Below, piece after piece: positions 1-7,939 of a stretch of DNA of 64,000 nucleotides. The translations under genes and the position numbers were made by a program. Position 1 is the first letter of the stretch, and each line of letters starts with the position of its first letter. The stretch spans positions 248,001 through 312,000 of the forward strand of contig NZ_CP050975.2 in the NCBI RefSeq assembly GCF_012273515.2, in the 5' to 3' direction. The notes beneath the pieces were generated by a model. That model ran no database searches. It was not told where the DNA came from and saw only the letters and a list, made by a program, of their open reading frames with translations. Source of the DNA: Streptomyces sp. RPA4-2. GTDB lineage: Bacteria; Actinomycetota; Actinomycetes; Streptomycetales; Streptomycetaceae.

Positions 1-644
1 CCATGCGGGTGCGGCCCGACAAGGTGATCTCCGGAGTCCCGCGGGCCCTGGAGTTCGACGCGCGCCTGGAGATCGACGGGGTCGCGGCGGGCACCGGTTC
101 GGCCAATCTGCTCTTCCTCGCCCCGATGGCGCACCGCAGCCACCGTGAGCACTCCCGTCACACCGTCCTCGCGACGGCCGGGCAGCAGCATCCCGGTCAC
201 GAGGACACCATCGACACGTCGCCGGGCCCCGCTCCCGCGGACGTGGGGCGCGCCAGCGCCGCCAACGTCCTGCTGCGGTCCCCGGTGACGATCAACGGTC
301 AGCGGCTGTCCGCGGCGGTGCTCGCGCCGCACACCTGGCGGGCCGGCGCGGCCCGGCCGGACCAGGTGCCCTCGTCCGCGCTGCTGCTCGAAGTGCTGCG
401 GCAGACGGCGCTGTTGACCGCCCACCGGCTCCATGGCCTGGATCCGCGGCACTGTGCGCCCGTGGCCATGCACACGCACTTCCGGGGCCACGCGGAGCCC
501 GATCTGCCGCTGCGGTGTGTCGCCGTGGCGCAGTCGGCCGGGCAGGACGCGCTGGGGCGGCCGCTGGTCGCGATGACGCTCGCCCTGACCCAGGCGGGGA
601 GGGCGGTGACGGAGGCGGCGGTGTCAGTCGTCGAGGATCTGTGA
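1..644 (+). CDS. AfsA-like gamma-butyrolactone biosynthesis protein, C-terminal part
   Basis: The gene enters from the left edge, so its start is missing; about 213 residues are visible and the stop is TGA at 642-644. AfsA-family proteins carry two hotdog-fold repeats and condense a beta-ketoacyl-ACP with dihydroxyacetone phosphate to make A-factor-type autoregulators. The visible part covers the end of the first repeat (V-I-S-G-V-P-R-A-L-E-F-D-A-R-L) and a second repeat with the hydrophobic hotdog helix SALLLEVLRQTALLTAHRL. It converges on the PPTase gene with a 21-bp tail overlap, so it is not in that operon. Placed beside a polyketide locus it could make the cluster's signalling molecule, or serve as a hotdog enzyme in the pathway; the sequence cannot decide. 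The assignment rests on remembered family features, not on a search. Confidence 0.7.
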   Translation, partial: MRVRPDKVISGVPRALEFDARLEIDGVAAGTGSANLLFLAPMAHRSHREHSRHTVLATAGQQHPGHEDTIDTSPGPAPADVGRASAANVLLRSPVTINGQRLSAAVLAPHTWRAGAARPDQVPSSALLLEVLRQTALLTAHRLHGLDPRHCAPVAMHTHFRGHAEPDLPLRCVAVAQSAGQDALGRPLVAMTLALTQAGRAVTEAAVSVVEDL

Positions 645-1484
645 CCAGTCCTCCTGTTCGGCGTCCAGCGCCTCCTGGATGGCCGCGACGGCCTCGGCGT
701 CGAGCATCGTGGTGATCTCCGTGTCCAGGGTGCGGCCCATGCCGGCGTCGTAGACCGCGATGCTCACGACGAACTCGGTGCCGCCGCTGTTGAGGACGAG
801 GGTCCGCAGTGTCCACTCGTCGCCCGCTCCCGGCGTACCGTCGGGCCGGTTCAGCTGGACGGGGCGGCTCTGCGGGCCGAAGCCGAACTCGTTGAAGCGG
901 AACTGCATGCCCTGGCCGATCGCCTTGCTGTAGGCCTCCTTGAGCGTCCACAGCCGCACCAGGCTCGGATTGCGTTCCGGCTCCGGCAGGCCCGACAGCA
1001 TCCGCTGCTCGTCGGGTGTGCAGATGAGCCGGGCCAGGCCCCGGGCGTAGATGCTGCGGTCGGCGCGTTCCGCGTCCACTCCGATCAGGCCGCTGCTGGT
1101 CAGGCCGACCAGCAGGAGGTCGTCGGTGTGGCTGAGGCTGATGTCGATCTGGTCGCAGCCGCGCAGGTACGGCCGTCCGGTCGGCCCGTAGGCCAGTTCC
1201 AGGTCGATCGCCTCGGCCCGCAGGGCGGCCGCGGCCGCGTGTTTGAGCAGCCGCCGTGAAGCCGCGTACCGGCTCTGGATGTCCGGGTGTCCGATGTCGC
1301 GGTAGCGCGACCAGTCCCGGCCCAGCACGGCGCGCAGAGCGGGACCGTCCGGTGCTCGCGGGCGCCAGTCGGCGAGCCGGCCGTGGACCACCGCCGTGCC
1401 GTAGCGCCGCAGGTCCTCGCGGACCGCGGCCCAGTCGCTGTCCTCCGCTGTCACACCGATCAGGCCCCCGCCTACGGCGTTCAT
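624..1484 (-). CDS. 4'-phosphopantetheinyl transferase (Sfp type)
   Basis: This 286-aa enzyme transfers phosphopantetheine from CoA to the conserved serine of carrier proteins. The Sfp signatures are present: LSHTDD near residue 118, IGVDAE near 134 and the Mg/CoA-binding W(T)LKEAYSKAIGQG near residue 178. Length is slightly above the 220-250 aa usual for Sfp because of a C-terminal acidic extension ending in EQEDWSQILDD. The ATG at 1484 overlaps the stop of the upstream ACP gene (ATGA), so it is translationally coupled. As the last gene of the leftward operon it probably activates the two free ACPs and the PKS ACP encoded just upstream, and perhaps the NRPS carrier domains elsewhere in the window. 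Confidence 0.9.
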   Translation of the reverse strand: MNAVGGGLIGVTAEDSDWAAVREDLRRYGTAVVHGRLADWRPRAPDGPALRAVLGRDWSRYRDIGHPDIQSRYAASRRLLKHAAAAALRAEAIDLELAYGPTGRPYLRGCDQIDISLSHTDDLLLVGLTSSGLIGVDAERADRSIYARGLARLICTPDEQRMLSGLPEPERNPSLVRLWTLKEAYSKAIGQGMQFRFNEFGFGPQSRPVQLNRPDGTPGAGDEWTLRTLVLNSGGTEFVVSIAVYDAGMGRTLDTEITTMLDAEAVAAIQEALDAEQEDWSQILDD

Positions 1485-1738
1485 CGGGTGTCCCTCCCTT
1501 CGGTGGTGACCAGTGAGTGGATCTCGCGCACGCTGCGCGCCTTGAGCAGGCGGCCGACCGGGACGCTGCGGCCCGTCTCGCGTTCCAGGAGCATCAGCAG
1601 GCGCAGCAGGTGCACCGAGTCCCAGTCGGGCAGCAGGTCGAAGTCCGCGGCGGCCTGTTCCTCGGTCAGGTCCAGGCCCAGGCCGTCGCGCACCGCTTCG
1701 AGGAAGCCGGCGAGGTCGGCCGTGCTGTCACGACTCAT
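1481..1738 (-). CDS. acyl carrier protein, likely glyceryl-ACP
   Basis: An 85-aa free-standing ACP. The phosphopantetheine attachment site is the serine in DWDSVHLL, near residue 41, within the usual four-helix carrier length. It sits directly between the FkbH-like gene, whose end it overlaps by 11 bp, and the PPTase gene (ATGA overlap). In glycerol-derived extender and tetronate pathways an ACP adjacent to FkbH receives the D-1,3-bisphosphoglycerate-derived glyceryl group, so this ACP is the probable glyceryl carrier. That role is inferred from position. Confidence 0.85.
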   Translation of the reverse strand: MSRDSTADLAGFLEAVRDGLGLDLTEEQAAADFDLLPDWDSVHLLRLLMLLERETGRSVPVGRLLKARSVREIHSLVTTEGRDTR

Positions 1739-3629
1739 CGGCGTCTCCTTCGAAGTCGGCCTCCACGGTCAGGTGACCGGGCGGGGCGGGGATGTCCTTC
1801 AGATCGTGCCGGAAGAGTGTCTCCGGGCTGTCGCCGGGAGTGTCGGGCACGAAGCCGAGTGAGGGGTAGAAGCCGCTCGCCCGGCCGTTGCCACGGGTGG
1901 CGCGGTAGCGGGCGCGGACCGCGGGCAGGCCCAGGTCACGGGCGTGCGCGAGCACCGCGGCGAGGCAGCCGTCCTCGATGCCCCGGGCCAGTACCCGGCA
2001 GCTGAGCAGCATGTTGTCGATGGTCAGGCCGTCCGCGGTCTGCCGGGTGAAGAGCGCGCCCACCAGGCCGCTGTCGCCGTACCGGTCGCTCACGCGCACC
2101 GTCAGCGGGCGGCGGCCTTCGGTGAGGATGCGCTCCGGCGGGAGGCGTTCGCCGGTGAGGTTGAACTGGTTGGTGCGCAGGGAGAGTTGGGAGACCCGGA
2201 GCAGTTCGTGGGGGCGGGGCGGGGAGATGCGGACGACGATGCCGAGTTCGCGCAGGTACTCCTCGTGCGAGCCGGTCGTGCCGCGCATCCGGGCGCGGGC
2301 GGCCGCGTCCCGGTACTGCTCGGTGCGGCCGCGGTCCTCGTCGGTCACGTGGGGGGTGTCGAACCAGCCGTCGGCCAGCAGCCGGGTGATGTGCCAGGCC
2401 GGTTCGGTGCCCAGCGGGACGACGGGGGTGTCCGGCAGGCGGTGGCGGATCAGGGCGCGTTCGGCGGGATTGTCGTCGGCGAACACCAGGGCGTCGGTCG
2501 CGATGCCCAGCTGGCCGGCGATGGTGCGCAGGGCGGTGTCCTTGGGGTCCCAGCCGGCCTGCACGCTGACGAAGTCCTCCGCGCGCAGCGTCATCTCGGG
2601 GTGGTGGGCGAGGACGTCCTGGACCGGGCCGGGGTCGTTCTTGCTGCTGACGGCGAGCAGCACGCCCTGGGCGGCGAGCTGTTTGACGACTCTTTGGAGC
2701 GCGGCGTAGGGCTCGCCCTGGGGGGTGGGCCCGCAGGTGATGCCGTCCGGTCCGTCCTCCGCCAGTACGCCGTCCCACAGGGTGTGGTCGAGGTCGAGCA
2801 CCAGGCACTTCTTCGTCATGCCGCGCCGGGCGCGCAGCACGTGCACGGCTTCGCGGGCCAGTGCGGCGAAGACGGCGGCGCTGAAGGCGCTTCGGGTGTA
2901 GAGGGCCAGCCGGGCGTCGGTGGCCGGTCCGGTGGCGGCGACGAGCGGGTCGAGGTCGACGACGGCCAGGGCGGGGTGTCCGGCGGTCAGCCGCAGCAGG
3001 CGGGCGTTGAACTCCCGCCACACCGCGCCGAGCAGGGCGCGCTGTCGCTGGTCGATGATCTGGTGGGTGGCGTCGCGGGGCAGCGGAAGGGTGTTGAGGA
3101 CCAGGACTCCGGTGCCGTGTGCGGTGTGCGCGTCGGCGACGTCGCGCAGCTGGTCCAGGAGCCGGGCGCAGGCCTGTTCGGCGTCGTCGACGGTCCACGG
3201 CGGCGGGAGTTGTTCCAGGACGGCGTCGGCGCCGAGCACGCACACCGTCAGTTCCGGTCGGTGGCGGCGCAGTTCGCCGTGTTCGTCGGTGAGGTCGCGC
3301 AGGTAGGCCCCGTGGTCGCCGGTGACGAGGCGGCCGAGCAGGCCGTGCCGGGCGAGTTCGGCGGTCAGCGGGTCGGTGAGCTGGGCGGTGGTGGAGTGCC
3401 CGGTGACGGCCACGGTGAGGACGGGGGTGTGCGGGTGGTGGGCGAGGACGTCGTCGGGGTTCAGCCGGGTCAGCAGGCTTCCGCAGCGGGTCAGTTCGTC
3501 GGCGGTCTGTTCCTCGGTGCGGTCGGCGGCGTCCGTGACGCCGGTCAGCAGCGGGGCCACGTCGGGGTAGGCCGCGGCCAGCCGGCCGGTGCGGTGCAGG
3601 GTGCGCAGTTCGTCGAGGGCGGTGGTCAT
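1728..3629 (-). CDS. FkbH-like HAD-fold glyceryl-S-ACP synthase
   Basis: A 633-aa protein of the FkbH family, which loads and dephosphorylates 1,3-bisphosphoglycerate onto an ACP. The N-terminal ~270 residues resemble the SGNH-like domain of long FkbH proteins. The central HAD domain starts at CLVLDLDHTLWDG, whose DxDxT gives both aspartates of motif I, followed by SSKNDPGPV and the FADDNPAER motif. The C-terminal ~170 residues are GNAT-like (VSDRYGDSGLVGALF). The ATG at 3629 is chosen because it overlaps the KAS III stop as ATGA; an upstream in-frame extension would run into that gene. Together with the adjacent ACP and KAS III-like enzyme it forms the set known from 3-acyltetronate (RK-682, agglomerin) and spirotetronate clusters. 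The glyceryl substrate is inferred from the family. Confidence 0.88.
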   Translation of the reverse strand: MTTALDELRTLHRTGRLAAAYPDVAPLLTGVTDAADRTEEQTADELTRCGSLLTRLNPDDVLAHHPHTPVLTVAVTGHSTTAQLTDPLTAELARHGLLGRLVTGDHGAYLRDLTDEHGELRRHRPELTVCVLGADAVLEQLPPPWTVDDAEQACARLLDQLRDVADAHTAHGTGVLVLNTLPLPRDATHQIIDQRQRALLGAVWREFNARLLRLTAGHPALAVVDLDPLVAATGPATDARLALYTRSAFSAAVFAALAREAVHVLRARRGMTKKCLVLDLDHTLWDGVLAEDGPDGITCGPTPQGEPYAALQRVVKQLAAQGVLLAVSSKNDPGPVQDVLAHHPEMTLRAEDFVSVQAGWDPKDTALRTIAGQLGIATDALVFADDNPAERALIRHRLPDTPVVPLGTEPAWHITRLLADGWFDTPHVTDEDRGRTEQYRDAAARARMRGTTGSHEEYLRELGIVVRISPPRPHELLRVSQLSLRTNQFNLTGERLPPERILTEGRRPLTVRVSDRYGDSGLVGALFTRQTADGLTIDNMLLSCRVLARGIEDGCLAAVLAHARDLGLPAVRARYRATRGNGRASGFYPSLGFVPDTPGDSPETLFRHDLKDIPAPPGHLTVEADFEGDADES

Positions 3630-4684
3630 CGGGTGTGCCCTTCTTCCCCGGGGTCGGCGGGCCGTTCCAGCGCCAGCCCCGCCTTGACCCATTTGCTGGA
3701 CTCGACGACCACGGACAGGGCGCGTTCGCCCGGGGCCAGCCGGTCCATGAGCCGGTCGAGCTGGAGCAGGGGCAGGGCGTTGCCGGTGTTGCCGGTGTCG
3801 CGTACGCAGGAGACCTCACGGCAGCCGGGCGGCAGGCCGAGGCCGGCGACGATCCGGTCGGTCATGTGCCCCGACAGCTGGGGCGGCAGGACGGCGTCGA
3901 TCTGCTGCGGGGTCCAGCCCGCCGTGCTGAGCAGTTCCCACACGATCTCGCCGGCGAGGGCGGGTACCTCTTCCTCGATGGTCTTGTAGTCCTCGAAGAG
4001 CATCTGCCGGTCCGGGTCGGGTTCGGTGATCCCGTGCCAGCCGACGATCTGTCCCGGCGGGCGTCCGCGTCCCGCGAAGCGGTGCAGCAGGCCGTGCACG
4101 GCGAGGGCGTCGCCGTGCGGCCGCGCGGTGACCACCGCGGCCGCGGCTCCGTCGCCGAACAGGACGTAGTTGACGAGTTCCTGGCGGGCCAGGGTGGACG
4201 CGTCCCGTCCGGCTTCGAGGAAGCGGGCGGTGACGTCGCCGGAGACGACGAGGCCGGTGCGGTGGCCGCCGGCCAGCAGGGCGCGGGCCACGTCGAGGGC
4301 CTGGACGGCGCCCGAGCAGCCGGCCTGGATCTGGTAGGTGGGCAGGTGGTTGAGGCCCAGCCGGTCCGCGGTCTCGTTGGCGGTGGTGGGCAGCAGGGTG
4401 TCGGGGGTGGCGGTGGACAGCACCAGGAAGTCCAGGTCCGCGGCGGCCAGTCCGGCTGCGGCCAGCGCCCGGGCCGCGGATTCGGCGCACAGGTCGCCGA
4501 GGGTGTGGGTGACCTTTCCGGTCGCCAGGTCCCAGCCGAAGTGGCGGGTGCCGGTGCCCACGAAGAGGTCGATCCACTCCTCGCTGATCCCGAAGGCGCG
4601 GCTCAGTGCCGCGTTGTCGACGGGTTCGGCGGGCAGCGCGCTGCCCGTGCCGGCGATGTGCATGAGTGCGGTGCGTGCTGTCAT
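3626..4684 (-). CDS. KAS III (FabH)-like condensing enzyme/acyltransferase
   Basis: A 352-aa thiolase-fold protein. The nucleophile is the Cys of IQAGCSGAVQALD, near residue 115, and the Asn of DTGNTGNALPLLQ matches the YGNTS region of FabH. The usual PHQAN histidine motif is replaced by LPPQLSGHMTDRI, so the catalytic triad is not canonical. Such divergence is seen in KAS III homologues that act as C-O or C-C joining enzymes instead of starter synthases. In tetronate pathways the FabH-like protein joins glyceryl-ACP to a beta-ketoacyl thioester. The gene overlaps both neighbours by ATGA, which supports stoichiometric expression with FkbH and the PKS. The exact bond formed is not readable from sequence. 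Confidence 0.85.
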   Translation of the reverse strand: MTARTALMHIAGTGSALPAEPVDNAALSRAFGISEEWIDLFVGTGTRHFGWDLATGKVTHTLGDLCAESAARALAAAGLAAADLDFLVLSTATPDTLLPTTANETADRLGLNHLPTYQIQAGCSGAVQALDVARALLAGGHRTGLVVSGDVTARFLEAGRDASTLARQELVNYVLFGDGAAAAVVTARPHGDALAVHGLLHRFAGRGRPPGQIVGWHGITEPDPDRQMLFEDYKTIEEEVPALAGEIVWELLSTAGWTPQQIDAVLPPQLSGHMTDRIVAGLGLPPGCREVSCVRDTGNTGNALPLLQLDRLMDRLAPGERALSVVVESSKWVKAGLALERPADPGEEGHTR

Positions 4685-7626
4685 ACCGTGCCCCCCGTGC
4701 TGGTCAGCTCGCGTACGAAGGCGGCGAGGGCGCCCACGGACTTCAGCGCGGGCAGCAGTTGCGGCACGGTGATGTCGGCGCCCTGCGGGAGTTGCTGTTC
4801 GATCCGGTTCTTCAACTGCATGATCATCACCGAGTCGAAGCCGAGGTCCTCGTACAGGCGGGCCTCGGCGTTGACCTGTTCGCGTGCGTAGGCGCCGACC
4901 TCGACGACGGCTTCGATGACCGCGCTCAGGGCGGGGTCGGGCCGGTCCGCCGGGGTGTCGGGGCCGCCGCGGTGCGGCGGGCGGCTCCCGCCGGTGCTCT
5001 CCTGGCGCGCGGTGGTGTCCGGTGCGGCGGGCTGGGCGGCGGGCGGGGCCGCGGCGGTCTGTCCGAAGCGGTGTGCGCCGGAGAAGACGTAGGGGGCGAG
5101 GCGTTCGGTGCGGCGGTGGGTAAGCTCGTACAGGGCGTCCCAGCACGGTTCGACGCCGCTCAGGTACAGGCCGCCCACGGTCTCGGCCAGGTCGGTGAAG
5201 GTGGCGGCCCGGCCGGGGGCGGGGTGCAGCAGCCGGATGCCGGTGGGCAGGTCGCCTTGCCTGGCCAGGCTCAACAGGTGTGCGGCGGGGCCGAGTTCGA
5301 CGAGGCAGGTCGGGGCGGCCTCGGTCATCAGGGCGGACAGTGCGTCGGCGAACCGGACCGGTTGCACGGCCAGGTCCGCCCAGTACGCGGTGTCCGGGAT
5401 CTCGTCGCGCAGCATCCGGCCGTGGCGGGCCGAGGCCAGGGCGATGCGGGCCGGGGTGGCCGTGACCGGGCCGGCCAGGGCGGCGATCCGGGCCGCCAGG
5501 GCGGTGTCCGCCGAGCCCTGGGCGGCGTGCGGGACGGGGAGGCGGCGGGTGTTCAGCCCGTGTGCGGCCAGGTCCGCGGCGGCCTGTCGCAGTACGTCGG
5601 CGGTGCCCGACAGGACGGTGTCGTGCGGGCCGTCCACGGCGGCCAGGAACAGGCCGGGGTGGGCGGCGAGGATGCCGGCGGTCTCCTGCGGGGTGGCGCG
5701 CACGCTCAGCATGCCGCCGTCGGGCAGGTCGTGTGCCGCGGTGGCGTGGGCGGCGACCAGGCGTGCGGCGTCCGGCAGGGTGAGCATTCCGGCGGCCACG
5801 GCGGCGGCGAGTTCGCCGGTGCCGTGGCCGAGGACGGCGTCGGGCACCACGCCCAGCTCGGCCAGGGTCTTGGTGAGGGCGTGGGCGACCGCGAACAGGG
5901 CGGGCTGGGCCCATCGGGCGTGGTGGATCGCGGGGTCGTCGGCGAGGATCAGATCGCGTACGGAGTCACCGGTGTGGGGGCGCAGCGCGTCGTCGGCGTC
6001 GTCCAGGTGGCGCCGGTAGAGGACGGATTCGCGGTAGAGGGCGGCCGTCATGCCGGGCTCCTGGCAGCCCTGTCCGGGGTAGAGGAAGGCGAGGGCGGGC
6101 GGGCGCAGGGCGCGGTCGGTGACGCGGGCCAGGGTGTGTTCGTCGGCGGCGGCCGTGCGCAGGGTGTCGGCGAGTTCGGCCGTGTCGCGTGCGGTGAACA
6201 CGGCCCGGTAGGGCAGGCCGGTCTTGACCTGGTTGCTGGTCCAGCACACCGAGGCGGCGTCGCCGCGCGGGCGCCGGGCCAGCGCTTCGGCCTGGGCGGT
6301 GAGGTTGCGGCGCAGTGCCTCGGGGGTGTCGGCGGAGAGCGTGAACGCGCCGGCGGTGGCCGGCCCGCGCACGGCGGTGACCGGCATCCGGGGTGCGGAG
6401 GCCAGGACGGCGTGCGCGTTGGTGCCGCCCATGCCGAAGCTGCTGACTCCGGCGACCACTTCCTCGGCCGGCAGCCGCAGGGGGGCCTTGAGCAGGCTCA
6501 GTCCCCGCTCGGCGAGCCGCAGTTGGGGGTTCTCGCGGGTGGCGAAGCGGCTGGCGGGCACGATGCGGTGGTGCAGGGCGAGGGCGGTCTTGATCAGGCC
6601 GGCGATGCCGGCGGCGCCTTCGGTGTGGCCGATGTTGCCCTTGACCGAGCCGATCGCGCACGGTTCGTCGCGGGGCACCGCGTGGACCTCGCCGAGGGCC
6701 GCGCACTCGATGATGTCGCCGAGTGCGGTGCCGGTGCCGTGTGCCTCGACGAAGCGGACCTGGTCCGCGTCGACGCCGGCCCTGCGGTAGGCCGCGGCCA
6801 CCACGGCCTGCTGGGACCAGCGGCTGGGTGCGCTGACGCCGTTGCTGCGGCCGTCCTGGTTGACGGCGGTGCCGCGGATGACGGCGTAGACGCGCTGGTG
6901 GTCGTCGAGCGCGTCCTGGAGCCGGCGCAGTACCACCACGCCGACGCCGTCGCTGCGGCCGATACCGTCGGAGTCCATGCTGAACGGTTTGCAGCGTCCG
7001 TCCGGCGCCTTCAGCCCCATCTGCTGGTAGACCATGCCGAGCGCGGGGGTGAGCACGATGTTGACGCCGGCCGCGAGCACGGTGGAACACTCGCCGGACA
7101 GCAGTGAGTTGACGGCGAGGTGCACGGCGACCAGGGACGAGGAGCAGGCGGTGTCCACCGCGAGGCTGGGGCCCTTGAGGTCGAGGTGGTAGGAGATCCG
7201 GTTGGCCGTCATGCCCGCGCTGCTGCCGGCGCCCAGTTGCGGGGTGATTCGCGCGTAGTCGCCCATGTGCAGTTGGGCCCACTCGCTGCCCATCACCCCG
7301 ACGAAGACACCGGCGTCGCTGCCGGCCAGTGCGGAGGGGGCGCGGCCCGAGTCCTCCAGGGCCCGCCAGGCGCACTGCAGCAGGAGCCGCTGCTGCGGGT
7401 CCATGGCGGCCGCCTCGCGGGGCGCGATGGTGAAGAAGTCGTTGTCGAAGGTGGTGACGGTGTCGACGAAGCCGCCCTGGACGGTGTCGTCGAAGCCGGG
7501 TCCGCGGCGGTCCTCGGGCAGCGGGCCGATCGCGTCGCCGCCGCGCATCAGCAGGTCCCAGTAGGCCTCGACGCCGTGGGCCGCGGGGAAGACGCAGTCC
7601 AGTCCGACCACGGCGACGGCGTTCAC
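4681..7626 (-). CDS. type I polyketide synthase, KS-AT(Ser-less)-ACP
   Basis: A 981-aa single-module PKS. The start is GTG at 7626, giving a GTGA overlap with the upstream ACP; a longer in-frame reading would overlap that gene. The KS (about residues 1-430) is intact: DTACSSSLVAVHLA, VEAHGTGTALGD and GNIGHTEGAAG supply the Cys-His-His triad. The AT (about 545-850) has FLYPGQGCQ at its start but reads LGHGTGELAAA where GHSxGE is expected, so the nucleophilic Ser is Gly (codon GGC, one base from AGC). The ACP (about 895-965) has DLGFDSVMIM with its Ser. There is no KR, DH, ER or TE, so one condensation would yield an unreduced beta-ketoacyl-ACP, the right substrate for the adjacent KAS III. The extender must come from another AT or from direct loading. 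Confidence 0.92.
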   Translation of the reverse strand: MNAVAVVGLDCVFPAAHGVEAYWDLLMRGGDAIGPLPEDRRGPGFDDTVQGGFVDTVTTFDNDFFTIAPREAAAMDPQQRLLLQCAWRALEDSGRAPSALAGSDAGVFVGVMGSEWAQLHMGDYARITPQLGAGSSAGMTANRISYHLDLKGPSLAVDTACSSSLVAVHLAVNSLLSGECSTVLAAGVNIVLTPALGMVYQQMGLKAPDGRCKPFSMDSDGIGRSDGVGVVVLRRLQDALDDHQRVYAVIRGTAVNQDGRSNGVSAPSRWSQQAVVAAAYRRAGVDADQVRFVEAHGTGTALGDIIECAALGEVHAVPRDEPCAIGSVKGNIGHTEGAAGIAGLIKTALALHHRIVPASRFATRENPQLRLAERGLSLLKAPLRLPAEEVVAGVSSFGMGGTNAHAVLASAPRMPVTAVRGPATAGAFTLSADTPEALRRNLTAQAEALARRPRGDAASVCWTSNQVKTGLPYRAVFTARDTAELADTLRTAAADEHTLARVTDRALRPPALAFLYPGQGCQEPGMTAALYRESVLYRRHLDDADDALRPHTGDSVRDLILADDPAIHHARWAQPALFAVAHALTKTLAELGVVPDAVLGHGTGELAAAVAAGMLTLPDAARLVAAHATAAHDLPDGGMLSVRATPQETAGILAAHPGLFLAAVDGPHDTVLSGTADVLRQAAADLAAHGLNTRRLPVPHAAQGSADTALAARIAALAGPVTATPARIALASARHGRMLRDEIPDTAYWADLAVQPVRFADALSALMTEAAPTCLVELGPAAHLLSLARQGDLPTGIRLLHPAPGRAATFTDLAETVGGLYLSGVEPCWDALYELTHRRTERLAPYVFSGAHRFGQTAAAPPAAQPAAPDTTARQESTGGSRPPHRGGPDTPADRPDPALSAVIEAVVEVGAYAREQVNAEARLYEDLGFDSVMIMQLKNRIEQQLPQGADITVPQLLPALKSVGALAAFVRELTSTGGTV

Positions 7627-7904
7627 CGTTGCCACCGGTCGGGGTCCGCGCCGCGCGAGGTCAGATGGGCCGTCAGGTGGGCCACCGTCGGATGGTCCCA
7701 GACGAGTGAGGGTTCGACGACGATGCCGAAGTCGTCCTCGATGTCGCCGCACAGGCTGAGCGCGCACACCGAGTCCATGCCGTACTCGGCCAGGGGCACC
7801 GTCACCTCGATGTTCTCGGGCAGCCGGTCCAGGTAGACCGCCAGGTGCGTGATCAGCCACTGGTGGAGCGGGGCCTCGGTGTGCCACGGCGGGGAGGGAG
7901 TCAT
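7623..7904 (-). CDS. acyl carrier protein
   Basis: A 93-aa free-standing ACP with its attachment Ser in AEYGMDSVCALSL, near residue 47. A good ribosome-binding site (AAGGAG) lies about 11 bases before the ATG at 7904. It lies between the acyl-CoA dehydrogenase gene, 35 bp away, and the PKS (GTGA overlap). This order matches FAAL-ACP-dehydrogenase starter units in which the FAAL loads a fatty acid on the ACP and the dehydrogenase desaturates the ACP-bound acyl chain before transfer to the KS. The pairing with FAAL is inferred from order. Confidence 0.88.
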   Translation of the reverse strand: MTPSPPWHTEAPLHQWLITHLAVYLDRLPENIEVTVPLAEYGMDSVCALSLCGDIEDDFGIVVEPSLVWDHPTVAHLTAHLTSRGADPDRWQR

Positions 7905-7939
7905 CCCTGAAGGCTCCTTGTCCTGGTACGGGCCCGTGC

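Noticed and set aside
1944..3989. Very long plus-strand open frame opposite FkbH and KAS III
   Set aside because: It is antisense to strongly supported enzymes and its translation is Gly/Val/Gln/Ala-rich without motifs, the usual shadow of GC-rich third positions. The same holds for the other long antisense frames (for example 4666-7107, 9568-11562, 43008-47288).
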